From Aquimarina algicola (lineage in GTDB: Bacteria; Bacteroidota; Bacteroidia; Flavobacteriales; Flavobacteriaceae), in NCBI RefSeq assembly GCF_006443095.1, contig NZ_VFWZ01000009.1, positions 438,420 through 502,419 on the forward strand: a stretch of 64,000 nucleotides of DNA, in the 5' to 3' direction. Shown here one piece after another: positions 1-7,076 of the stretch. The stretch's first letter is position 1. Each line of letters opens with the position of its first letter. The translations under genes were made by a program, and so were the position numbers. The notes under the pieces were generated by a model. That model was not told the origin of the DNA and ran no database searches. It was given only the letters and a program-made list of their open reading frames with translations.

Positions 1-1
1 G

Positions 2-109
2 CAACAACAAGAAATGAGTGTGACAGATAAATTAATACGATTATCTATAGGTGTAGAGAATGAAAAAGATTTATTGTGGGATTTGGAACAAGCATTAGAT
101 AAAGTTTAA
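2..109 (+). CDS. C-terminus of a Cys/Met-metabolism PLP-dependent enzyme (partial)
   Basis: Only the last 35 residues are inside the window; the frame is open from base 2 to a TAA at 107-109. The tail carries the pattern LIRLSIGVEN followed by DLLWDLEQAL, the usual ending of the trans-sulfuration family (cystathionine gamma-synthase, O-acetyl- or O-succinylhomoserine sulfhydrylase, methionine gamma-lyase). The active-site lysine lies outside the window, so the exact enzyme cannot be decided. A hairpin terminator follows 35 bases later, so this is probably the last gene of its transcript. Confidence 0.75.
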   Translation, partial: QQQEMSVTDKLIRLSIGVENEKDLLWDLEQALDKV

Positions 110-143
110 AATACTAAAATCTAGTTTTTATAAAGATAAGATC

Positions 144-172
144 AAGCATATCCAATAGGATATGCTTTTTTA
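144..172 (+). terminator. Rho-independent terminator of the PLP enzyme gene
   Basis: A perfect 10-bp stem (AAGCATATCC at 144-153, GGATATGCTT at 158-167) with a 4-nt loop is followed by a T-rich run. It lies 35 bases after the stop codon. Confidence 0.85.
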
Positions 173-238
173 CTTGTGTATTACTACTAAAAAAGAATAA
201 AATAGATGATTTTTTGAGAAGAGGGGGAGATTAACTGT

Positions 239-261
239 AAAAAAAGGGGTTTTTCCCCGTT
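239..261 (-). terminator. Orphan minus-strand terminator-like hairpin
   Basis: GGGG-TTTTT-CCCC at 246-258 is preceded on the plus strand by seven A. Read on the minus strand this is a GC stem followed by seven U, a textbook terminator. The next minus-strand gene upstream, fumC, already has its own terminator at 621-665. This hairpin would therefore end read-through or an unrecognised minus-strand transcript starting between about 260 and 620. Confidence 0.55.
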
Positions 262-373
262 GTTTTGTATGTGTTATAAAAGTACTTTTACATCATAATA
301 ATAAAACAATTTATGAACCAATTTTACACACAAAAAATCATGAACTTATTCGGCATTAATTTTCAGTTTATTT

Positions 374-534
374 TAGAATTTGTAAGAGAACTTCCAAAGG
401 CTTGTAGCCATGCTATTCATAGATAAGCCATAACAAACTTTGTTGGGGAACAAAGCCTGTTAGTTTGGAGAAAACATAAATTTAAGTAAGGAGTTTAGAA
501 AATTCACATTTTTAATGTGGATTTTCTATTTTTA
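374..534 (+). ncRNA. Candidate stand-alone structured RNA (three-way junction plus terminator)
   Basis: No ORF fits here, but the sequence folds compactly. P1 pairs 392-398 with 464-470. P2 pairs 399-403 with 425-429. P3 pairs 431-435 with 458-462 and is capped by a 7-bp stem at 438-444/449-455 with a GGGG loop. P1 and P2 abut, giving a tight three-way junction of about 79 nt. A 14-bp terminator follows at 497-527. The two wobble pairs (T392-G470, and one in the terminator stem) are G-U only in a plus-strand transcript. A near-consensus promoter element (TAGAATTTG, one base too long) at 374-382 would place the 5' end near 388. No plus-strand gene lies downstream, so a cis riboswitch is unlikely. 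The family was not recognised; a flavobacterial 6S-like RNA or another small RNA are possibilities. Confidence 0.5.
497..534 (+). terminator. Terminator of the candidate RNA
   Basis: A 14-bp stem (497-510 with 514-527, one G-U wobble) has a TTT loop and is followed by ATTTTTAT. The U-tract is on the plus strand only. Confidence 0.75.
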
Positions 535-620
535 TAATAAGATTTTTTTGCTAAAAATAGGTCAATCAGGTATAAGGATGTTTAATACATGTCATCACTG
601 TTTTTTTAGAATTTAGAAGA

Positions 621-665
621 TATAAAAAATCCCAAAATTGATACCTAATGTCGATTTTGGGATTT
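621..665 (-). terminator. fumC terminator
   Basis: A perfect 12-bp stem (AAATCCCAAAAT at 627-638, ATTTTGGGATTT at 654-665) lies 20 bases beyond the fumC stop. On the minus strand it is followed by a U-rich run. Confidence 0.85.
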
Positions 666-684
666 ATATATAAGTATTTGATTT

Positions 685-2082
685 TTATTTTAGGCTACCA
701 ACCATGTCTTCTGGTTTTACCCATTCATTAAATTCTTCTTCGGTAACATATCCTAAAGAAATAGCTTCATGTCTTAGTGTAGTTCCATTTTTATGAGCCG
801 TGTTTGCTATTTCTGCTGCTTTGTAATATCCTATCTTGGTATTAAGTGCAGTAACCAACATCAAAGAATTATTCAATAATTCAGTGATTCGTTTATGATT
901 AGGTTCAATACCTTTTGCGCAGTGTTCATCAAAAGAAACACAAGCATCTCCCAGTAATTGAGCACTTTGTAATAGGTTTGCTGCCATTACGGGTTTGAAT
1001 ACGTTTAACTCAAAGTGACCTTGCATACCACCAACATTGATAGCAACGTCATTACCCATTACTTGTGCACAAACCATAGTAAGGGCTTCACACTGTGTTG
1101 GGTTTACTTTTCCTGGCATGATTGAGCTTCCTGGTTCGTTTGCAGGAATGATAAGTTCTCCAATTCCGCTTCGTGGTCCAGAAGCCAACATACGGATATC
1201 ATTACCTATTTTGTTTAAAGAAACTGCTAGTTGCTTTAATGCTCCATGAGTTTCGACAAAAGCATCATGAGCGGCAAGCGCTTCAAATTTGTTTTCAGCC
1301 GTTATAAAAGGCAGACTGGTAAACTGGGCAATAAACTCTGAAACACGCTTCGCATATCCTTTAGGAGTATTCAATCCCGTACCTACTGCAGTACCACCAA
1401 GTGCCAGTTCTGCTAGATGTGGTAAGGTGTTTTCTAACGCTTTTAATCCATGATCCAATTGAGATACATAGCCTGATAATTCTTGTCCTATTGTAAGAGG
1501 AGTAGCATCCATAAAATGAGTACGACCAATCTTAACAACATCTTTAAATTCAGAAGACTTTTCTTTTAAAGTATCTCTTAATCGCGTAATTCCCGGAATA
1601 GTAACTTCTATTATTTTTTTGTAAGCAGCAATATGCATTCCTGTAGGAAATGTGTCATTAGAAGACTGAGACTTATTTACATCATCATTTGGCTGTAATG
1701 TTTTGTCGCCTTCTCCAATCACATTACCTGCTAGTTGGTGAGCTCTATTAGCAATAACCTCATTAACATTCATATTGCTTTGTGTTCCTGATCCTGTTTG
1801 CCAGATCACCAAAGGAAATTGATCATCGTGTTTACCTTCTAATATTTCGTCGCATACTTGCGCAATTAGATCTCTTTTTTCTATAGGTAAAGCCCCTAAT
1901 TCACAATTTGTATATGCAGCTGCTTTCTTTAAATAAGCAAAGCCATAAACTATTTCTAGAGGCATAGAAGCAGGAGCTCCTATTTTAAAATTGTTTCTGG
2001 AACGTTCTGTTTGTGCCCCCCAAAGTCTATCAGCAGGTACTTTTACCTCGCCCATTGTATCCTTTTCTATTCTATATTCCAT
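685..2082 (-). CDS. fumC: Class II fumarate hydratase FumC
   Basis: This is class II fumarase, catalysing the reversible hydration of fumarate to malate in the TCA cycle in the cytoplasm. At 465 residues it matches the family length. Visible family motifs are GEVKVPADRLWGAQTERS near the N-terminus, the TGSGTQSNMNVNEV substrate loop, GRTHFMDATPLTIGQE, and the signature GSSIMPGKVNPTQCEA. The frame stays open upstream to 2289, but those 69 codons look non-coding and overlap the divergent gene at 2272. The family start MEYRIEKDTMGE gives the ATG at 2082. A promoter element lies about 30 bases upstream and a terminator follows the stop, so the gene is probably transcribed alone. Confidence 0.97.
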   Translation of the reverse strand: MEYRIEKDTMGEVKVPADRLWGAQTERSRNNFKIGAPASMPLEIVYGFAYLKKAAAYTNCELGALPIEKRDLIAQVCDEILEGKHDDQFPLVIWQTGSGTQSNMNVNEVIANRAHQLAGNVIGEGDKTLQPNDDVNKSQSSNDTFPTGMHIAAYKKIIEVTIPGITRLRDTLKEKSSEFKDVVKIGRTHFMDATPLTIGQELSGYVSQLDHGLKALENTLPHLAELALGGTAVGTGLNTPKGYAKRVSEFIAQFTSLPFITAENKFEALAAHDAFVETHGALKQLAVSLNKIGNDIRMLASGPRSGIGELIIPANEPGSSIMPGKVNPTQCEALTMVCAQVMGNDVAINVGGMQGHFELNVFKPVMAANLLQSAQLLGDACVSFDEHCAKGIEPNHKRITELLNNSLMLVTALNTKIGYYKAAEIANTAHKNGTTLRHEAISLGYVTEEEFNEWVKPEDMVGSLK

Positions 2083-2111
2083 AGGTAAGAAGATTTGTTT
2101 TTTTAAGACAG

Positions 2112-2119
2112 CAAATTTA
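2112..2119 (-). promoter_or_regulatory. Putative fumC -7 element
   Basis: Read on the minus strand this is TAAATTTG, an exact match to the flavobacterial -7 consensus TAnnTTTG, 29 bases before the chosen fumC start. No TTG lies at the ideal -33 spacing. The element supports the short fumC start because it falls inside the upstream ORF extension. Confidence 0.5.
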
Positions 2120-2234
2120 AACATTTGCCTCACTAATTCTGTCATAACAAAGGCTTTTTTTGGGAGATAAATTGCTTGTAAAAAAAGATCATAAATAAAT
2201 GATATTTCTTTTATGAGAAATACATAAGAGTTAT

Positions 2235-2242
2235 TATCTTTG
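2235..2242 (+). promoter_or_regulatory. Putative promoter -7 element of the small membrane gene
   Basis: TATCTTTG exactly matches TAnnTTTG and lies 29 bases before the ATG at 2272. The -33 TTG is not clear. Confidence 0.5.
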
Positions 2243-2271
2243 TAAAAATTTTTAGAAAATAAATAATCGTT

Positions 2272-2448
2272 ATGTTTGAATTCGATCAATACCTTGGCTT
2301 TTTAGCTTTCTTAACTATACTTACTATTGGATTTTGGTTAATGATCTTTTTGTTAACCTTCGTTATTCCTTATTGGGTTATTGGAGCTAATATCGAAAAC
2401 TTTAAAATGTGGAGAGCTAAGCGTAAAGCTGAAGCAGAACAAGCATAA
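2272..2448 (+). CDS. Small membrane protein, 58 aa
   Basis: The ORF runs from an ATG at 2272 to a TAA at 2446-2448. Residues 8-43 are strongly hydrophobic, enough for one long or two short membrane spans, and the C-terminus is charged (RAKRKAEAEQA). The gene is divergent from fumC and has its own consensus -7 element upstream. Reading frame, composition and promoter all look genuine. No family was recognised and no function is proposed. Confidence 0.65.
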   Translation: MFEFDQYLGFLAFLTILTIGFWLMIFLLTFVIPYWVIGANIENFKMWRAKRKAEAEQA

Positions 2449-2538
2449 TAGCTGATTTAGAATATATTAAAATCAATATAAGTAAGGTTATCTATCAAAA
2501 TAGGTAACCTTTTTTCATTTTATAAAATAACAAAAACA

Positions 2539-3138
2539 TTACTTCATTAAACCTTCAAACTTCAGAAACATATAATCTCTGATAACAGCTTCTAAATCTT
2601 TGGTTGATGTATCAAAAAAAGAGTCGTCAGTGATCAATTGTAAGATAAAATATTCATCAATCTTAATAAGCAATTTGGTGGATACAGCATTAAAAAGTTC
2701 ATTTTCAATACCAGAGATATAAAATTTTTCAAGATCTTTTAATAATTCGAGTAAAAAATCTTCGATAAGCTTCCAGGCAGAAGGATAGTGTTCTCGTAAT
2801 TGTCTTAGGTAAAAAGCAGAAATATCTTTTGCACCTTCGGTAAGAATTTGAATTAGTGCTTTGTATTGGTAATCTAGTTGTAGTATTTCACTAGCAATCT
2901 CTGCTTTATAAGAAGAAAGATGCTCCAAACGTACTTGCGTTAAATACTCAAAAAACTCTTCTTTTGTAGTAAAATACTGATAAACAGTAGATTTGCTTTT
3001 ATTCATTAGAGAAGCTAAATCATCTATAGTAAGTGTGCCTAAATCAGTACTTTTTAACTTTGGAAGTATGGCCTGCGTCCATTTTTCTACTTTTTTGGTC
3101 TTTTCTTTTCGATTTTTGACAATTGATTTTCTTCCCAT
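2539..3138 (-). CDS. TetR/AcrR-family transcriptional regulator
   Basis: A 199-aa protein with an N-terminal helix-turn-helix typical of TetR regulators (TIDDLASLMNKSKSTVYQYFTTKEEFFEYL, about residues 37-66) and an all-helical C-terminal ligand-binding domain with no family resemblance visible by eye. The frame can be extended to a TTG at 3147, but the first ATG at 3138 (MGRKSIVKN) is preferred. The gene is divergent from the GMC oxidoreductase at 3223. A 14-bp inverted repeat sits in the gap over the oxidoreductase promoter, so the protein most likely represses that gene and possibly itself. Confidence 0.9.
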   Translation of the reverse strand: MGRKSIVKNRKEKTKKVEKWTQAILPKLKSTDLGTLTIDDLASLMNKSKSTVYQYFTTKEEFFEYLTQVRLEHLSSYKAEIASEILQLDYQYKALIQILTEGAKDISAFYLRQLREHYPSAWKLIEDFLLELLKDLEKFYISGIENELFNAVSTKLLIKIDEYFILQLITDDSFFDTSTKDLEAVIRDYMFLKFEGLMK

Positions 3139-3140
3139 AC

Positions 3141-3171
3141 TTGACAATGTATTAAAATCGAACTATATTTG
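3141..3171 (+). promoter_or_regulatory. Promoter of the GMC oxidoreductase gene
   Basis: TTG at 3141-3143, a 20-base spacer and TATATTTG at 3164-3171 match both halves of the flavobacterial consensus TTG-N17..23-TAnnTTTG. The predicted transcription start falls inside the inverted repeat at 3153-3189. Confidence 0.8.
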
Positions 3172-3189
3172 GTAAATAGTTCGATTTTA
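3153..3189. promoter_or_regulatory. Inverted-repeat operator, probable TetR binding site
   Basis: Perfect 14-bp arms, TAAAATCGAACTAT (3153-3166) and ATAGTTCGATTTTA (3176-3189), are separated by 9 bases. The repeat covers the -7 element and predicted start of the oxidoreductase promoter and lies 15 bases from the TetR start codon. This is the classic layout for a locally acting TetR repressor (inference). Confidence 0.8.
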
Positions 3190-3222
3190 TAAATCCTACT
3201 TCCAAAAGTAACCATTTACACT

Positions 3223-4842
3223 ATGAAATTAAAAGAAGAATATGATTATGTAATTATAGGCAGTGGTTTTGGAGGGTCAGTAAGCGCATTAAGACTTTCT
3301 GAAAAAGGTTATAATGTTTTAGTAATTGAAAAAGGAAAATGGTATACCCCTAATGATTTTCCAAAATCAAACTGGAATCTTAAAAAATGGCTATGGGTGC
3401 CTTTTTTGAGGTGGTTTGGTATCATGAAAATGTCTTTCTTTAAGCATATAGTGGTCATTTCAGGAACAGGAGTAGGGGGAGGTTCTTTGGTATATGCCAA
3501 TACATTACCAATTCCTAAGAAAGAATTTTTTAATTCAGGAAGTTGGGCAAAACTTAATAATTGGCAACAAGAGTTATCCCCGTTTTATAAAACTGCATTG
3601 CAGATGTTGGGAGCTCAAAAAAATCCTTTTCTTTTTGATGGAGACAAAGCTTTAAAAGAATTGTCCAAAGAAATGAATATCGAAGATGGTTTTAACAGAA
3701 CTAATGTAGCTGTATTTTTTGGTCAACCCAATCAAACTGTGAAGGATCCGTATTTTGATGGTAAAGGTCCGGATCGAACCGGTTGTAATTTTTGTGGAGG
3801 TTGTATGACAGGATGTAGAGTAGGAGCAAAAAATACATTAGATAAGAATTATCTTTATCTCGCTCAACAATTAGGTACAGATATTTTAGCAGAACATGAG
3901 GTGTACGATGTGCTTCCACAAGAAGATGGATATATGGTAAAATTTAAGACCTCAACACAAATTTTTACTTCCAAAAAGCAGGTGAAAGCAAAAGGTGTTA
4001 TCTTTTCGGGAGGTGTACTGGGTACAGTAAAATTACTATTGAAGCTTAAACAAACTTCTTTACCAAAACTTTCTAATCGTTTGGGGTATGATATAAGAAC
4101 TAATAATGAGAGCTTGATTAGTGTTACTAATCTCGATCATAAAAAAGATATGTCAAATGGTGTGGCTATTGGTTCTATTCTAAATACAGATGATAATAGT
4201 CACTTAGAAATTGTACGATATGCAAAAGGTTCAGGGTTTTGGAGATTGTCTCATTTGCCTTTGATCAATGGAAGTAATACTATAGTAAGAGTTGCAAAAA
4301 TGATAACAAGTTTTGTAAAATATCCAATATCTTATATCAAATTATATACAACTAAAGACTGGGGAAAGAGTACAGCTATTTTGTTATTTATGCAAACATT
4401 GGATAGTACTTTAAAATTTAGAAGAAATATTTTTGGAATCATGAATACTCGGATTTCTAAAGGTAAAAAACCAACCGCATTTATCCCGCAATCTATAGAT
4501 TTAGCAAAAAAATATGCTTCTATAGTAAATGGTAAAGAAACCGTATTTGGATTAGAACCCCTTGCAGGAATCCCCTCTACTGCTCATATTTTGGGAGGCG
4601 CCGTTATGGGAGCAAATTCTAGAGAAGGTGTAATCGATAAAAATAACAATGTGTTTGGGTATCAAAACATGTATGTTTGTGATGGATCGATGATCTCTGC
4701 AAACCCAGGAGTGAATCCATCTTTATCAATAACAGCTATCACAGAAAGAGCTATGAGTAAAATACCAGATAAAAAATCAATTCTTACGACTCAGGTTTAT
4801 TCTGAAAATACCTGTACACAAGAAAAATCCCATAACCTATAA
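3223..4842 (+). CDS. GMC-family FAD-dependent oxidoreductase (cholesterol oxidase-like)
   Basis: A 539-aa flavoprotein. Residues 8-36 form the FAD-binding Rossmann motif (GSGFGG then VLVIEKG). The C-terminal region has the GMC/cholesterol-oxidase pattern HILGGAVMG, YVCDGSMISANPGVNPSLSITA. Cysteines 188, 191, 194 and 198 have ferredoxin-like spacing C-x2-C-x2-C-x3-C followed by RVGAKNTLDKNYL, which may bind an Fe-S cluster or a metal; this is unusual for textbook GMC enzymes. Substrate unknown; a sterol, alcohol or lipid is possible. It is divergent from a TetR regulator with an operator over its promoter, which suggests induction by a small hydrophobic compound. Its last 59 bases overlap the convergent gene at 4784. 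Confidence 0.88.
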   Translation: MKLKEEYDYVIIGSGFGGSVSALRLSEKGYNVLVIEKGKWYTPNDFPKSNWNLKKWLWVPFLRWFGIMKMSFFKHIVVISGTGVGGGSLVYANTLPIPKKEFFNSGSWAKLNNWQQELSPFYKTALQMLGAQKNPFLFDGDKALKELSKEMNIEDGFNRTNVAVFFGQPNQTVKDPYFDGKGPDRTGCNFCGGCMTGCRVGAKNTLDKNYLYLAQQLGTDILAEHEVYDVLPQEDGYMVKFKTSTQIFTSKKQVKAKGVIFSGGVLGTVKLLLKLKQTSLPKLSNRLGYDIRTNNESLISVTNLDHKKDMSNGVAIGSILNTDDNSHLEIVRYAKGSGFWRLSHLPLINGSNTIVRVAKMITSFVKYPISYIKLYTTKDWGKSTAILLFMQTLDSTLKFRRNIFGIMNTRISKGKKPTAFIPQSIDLAKKYASIVNGKETVFGLEPLAGIPSTAHILGGAVMGANSREGVIDKNNNVFGYQNMYVCDGSMISANPGVNPSLSITAITERAMSKIPDKKSILTTQVYSENTCTQEKSHNL

Positions 4843-4984
4843 AGAGTATGGTTAGATAAGACCTTAATTCCCAATCGGCATTAGTTCTAAAATGATTAAA
4901 CAGTCTAAGACCGCCAAAAACTATTAATGTAATGCCTATCATTAGATCCCATTTTCTACGAGAAGATTCGTTTTTATCTTTCAT
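4784..4984 (-). CDS. Small membrane protein, 66 aa
   Basis: Two hydrophobic segments (about residues 14-25 and 43-59) follow a charged N-terminus, MKDKNESSRRKWD. The 3' end overlaps the end of the oxidoreductase gene by 59 bases. It lies 8 bases downstream of the DUF2007 gene on the same strand and is probably co-transcribed with 5236 and 4993. No family recognised. Confidence 0.65.
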   Translation of the reverse strand: MKDKNESSRRKWDLMIGITLIVFGGLRLFNHFRTNADWELRSYLTILFIGYGIFLVYRYFQNKPES

Positions 4985-4992
4985 ATTGTCAT

Positions 4993-5220
4993 TTATGAAA
5001 GACTTTTTTCTATAATCGGTATAGCATCATCAACATCTGTTTTTTTGACAAAAAGCTGTATATGATTAGGTATACCACCTCCAAAACCAGCAATCATACC
5101 GGATTTCATATCATCTCTTGTTATAGAATTGATACCACTATCTTGAAGAAGGGTCTGTAAGAATTGTACATTAATTAAACTACCTGTATATACGCGTTCA
5201 TATTCACTCTTTGGAAACAT
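4993..5220 (-). CDS. DUF2007-family protein
   Basis: A 75-aa protein of the DUF2007 (putative signal transducing) type. It shows the pattern VYTGSLINVQFLQTLLQDSGI, a central Gly-rich stretch GFGGG, and the closing IQLFVKKTDVDDAIPII. The family resembles the ACT/PII ferredoxin-like fold and its function is unknown. The start is the ATG at 5220, 15 bases after the stop of the upstream gene, so it is likely in the same transcript. Confidence 0.8.
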   Translation of the reverse strand: MFPKSEYERVYTGSLINVQFLQTLLQDSGINSITRDDMKSGMIAGFGGGIPNHIQLFVKKTDVDDAIPIIEKSLS

Positions 5221-5235
5221 ATATTTATTTAAAAA

Positions 5236-5955
5236 TTAGGCATTAAAATATTTACTATTCCAGATTGCGGTGTTGAAGTTTTTTCCAAGAGCAAATCCGT
5301 AAAATAAAACTACTGCTGCTACAGACTTAAACATAAAGAAAAAGATCATAATAAACGTAGATGTATCACTGTTTTTTGAAAATAATCCATCTGGAACTAA
5401 TAAAGTCAGTATAAAACTTACTAGAAAAGTTAGAATTAGTAAATTTTCAAAGCTTTTGAAAAACCACATCATGTTTTTTCTAAAAGGATGTAAATCATTA
5501 CCCCATTTATGAACTAAATAAAAATAATCATTACCCATAGGAGCAAAGAGTAAAGGATCATCTGCATTCTCTAATTTGAATAATTTTGAAGGAGCAATGA
5601 TTTTAAATCCCTTCAACTCTATATCGTGTTTATTTTCTAACACTTTTATTGCTTCAATTGCAGAGTTAGGCAATTTTCCTTTAAAATATTTAGCATCCAA
5701 AAAACGTAATCGATAATCGATACATATTTTTTTTATCTGACTAATATGATAAATTCTATTTGTTTCTAATTGATCAAAATCAAAAACATTTTCTATGTTA
5801 GTACCTGTAGTTTTTAAGTTTTCTAGAATTTGATTTTCATGAAGATCTTCTTTATTCAAGATTTTCAAAACCTGATCTTTCCAGGTAGAAGCATCAAACT
5901 CTTTATTTCTTAATCTGCTTAATTTATCCTCAATATTTGTTCTGGGAAGTCTCAT
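5236..5955 (-). CDS. Hypothetical membrane protein, 239 aa
   Basis: The N-terminal 150 residues are soluble and charged. They include a run VFDFDQLETNRIYHISQIKKICIDYRLRFL and a segment ending APMGNDYFYLVHKWG. The C-terminal third has two or three transmembrane spans (about 170-190, 199-228). I do not recognise a family. It is first in a set of three closely spaced minus-strand genes (5236, 4993, 4784), probably an operon. Confidence 0.75.
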   Translation of the reverse strand: MRLPRTNIEDKLSRLRNKEFDASTWKDQVLKILNKEDLHENQILENLKTTGTNIENVFDFDQLETNRIYHISQIKKICIDYRLRFLDAKYFKGKLPNSAIEAIKVLENKHDIELKGFKIIAPSKLFKLENADDPLLFAPMGNDYFYLVHKWGNDLHPFRKNMMWFFKSFENLLILTFLVSFILTLLVPDGLFSKNSDTSTFIMIFFFMFKSVAAVVLFYGFALGKNFNTAIWNSKYFNA

Positions 5956-6120
5956 TGTAATTTTTCTTTTTCCTTTAGCACTACTAAATTAGGAATTTAG
6001 ACTTAGCTTTACAAAACATTGACTAAAGTATTGATTTTTAACTAAGTGATTTTAACTATTGTTGAAAAGAAATTGGTGTTTATAGCCCTTAATGAGGATA
6101 AAAAGTGAAACAAAAATATG

Positions 6121-6969
6121 TTATAGAACTCTACTTACTATGATGCCAATATTATGTTTAATTTTTTTGAGGTATTCTGTAAGTGGTAACTTTGATATTT
6201 TTACAGCACCACTTGAAGAGGCATGTAGTAAATGTATGTTACCATCTGTTTCTCGAATAGCAAACCCAGTATGCGTAATATCCAGCCCTTTAATAGAAGT
6301 AACAAGAGCAATAATATCACCTGATTCTATTAGATGTTCTTGACTTTTAATTTGGTCTTTAGGAAGATAACAAATGGGATATTGATTTATTACCTTTTCT
6401 ACCTCTTGAATACCTTTAAAATTGTCTTGTTCTTTTAGAAAAGGATAAGAATCACGGTGAGTACTCATAAAATTAATTTCTTTTTCTGCTGATATACCTC
6501 CCAAATCGTTTGTGATATTTTTGATCAGTTTCTTTTGTTGGTTATTTGCTATCCATTCTGAGAAATAGTGAAGCCTTGAGGTGTATCCATTTAGCTTTCC
6601 ATTTCTATACCTTATATCTTCCAAATAATCAGTATATGTATCGAAGTCACTTTGATTGTTTTTTAGCATTAATGTAAATGCTAAAACATTTTCTACATAT
6701 GTAGTACAATCCAAACCTTGTAGATTAATTACAAGAGATTCTTTTGCACCTATTTCCAGCGTTTTTTCTACATAAGGAGTTTTTAGAAAAGATTTTCCAA
6801 CAAAAATTATAGTCTCACCTGGGCTTTTTGAGGTTTTGTAATCTTTGTTAAGTTCATTAATTTTTTGTGTGAATAATTCTTTGTCTTTTGCAGAACAAAC
6901 AATGTCTTGTGCATTTGTGTAATTAATAAATGCGATTAAAATAAACAAGATTTTTAGGGATTTAACCAT
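6121..6969 (-). CDS. DUF1460 / N-acetylmuramoyl-L-alanine amidase-like cell-wall hydrolase
   Basis: A 282-aa secreted protein of the DUF1460 family, an NlpC/P60-like Cys hydrolase fold found in Bacteroidota. A signal peptide covers residues 1-20 (MVKSLKILFILIAFINYTNA). The probable nucleophile is the Cys in LQGLDCTTYVENVLAF and the probable His is in GLDITHTGFAI, followed by HLLHASSSGAV. It is expected to cleave peptidoglycan stem peptides in the periplasm. The frame starts at a TTG (6972), but the ATG one codon later (6969) is the likely start. It stands alone, well separated from both neighbours. Confidence 0.85.
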   Translation of the reverse strand: MVKSLKILFILIAFINYTNAQDIVCSAKDKELFTQKINELNKDYKTSKSPGETIIFVGKSFLKTPYVEKTLEIGAKESLVINLQGLDCTTYVENVLAFTLMLKNNQSDFDTYTDYLEDIRYRNGKLNGYTSRLHYFSEWIANNQQKKLIKNITNDLGGISAEKEINFMSTHRDSYPFLKEQDNFKGIQEVEKVINQYPICYLPKDQIKSQEHLIESGDIIALVTSIKGLDITHTGFAIRETDGNIHLLHASSSGAVKISKLPLTEYLKKIKHNIGIIVSRVL

Positions 6970-7020
6970 CAATTAAATTTTATGTTGATCAAAGTACAAA
7001 AATGTAGTGAGTATTCAATA

Positions 7021-7056
7021 AAAAAGCAATCAAGAACTATTCCTGATTGCTTTTTT
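7021..7056. terminator. Bidirectional terminator after the leu operon
   Basis: Stem AAAAAGCAATCA (7021-7032) pairs with TGATTGCTTTTT (7044-7055), with a loop of 11 bases. A/T runs on both sides allow termination in both directions. It lies 21 bases beyond the leuB stop. Confidence 0.85.
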
Positions 7057-7076
7057 GTGAAACATAAAACAGAAAA

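Noticed and set aside
374..534. SAM-type or other metabolite riboswitch linked to the sulfur amino-acid gene
   Set aside because: The structure lies after that gene and its terminator, and no same-strand gene follows it, so cis control of a downstream gene is not possible here.
2083..2289. 69-codon N-terminal extension of the fumC reading frame
   Set aside because: FumC proteins begin at MEYRIE-like sequence. The extension is hydrophobic, non-homologous, contains the fumC -7 element and overlaps the divergent gene at 2272.
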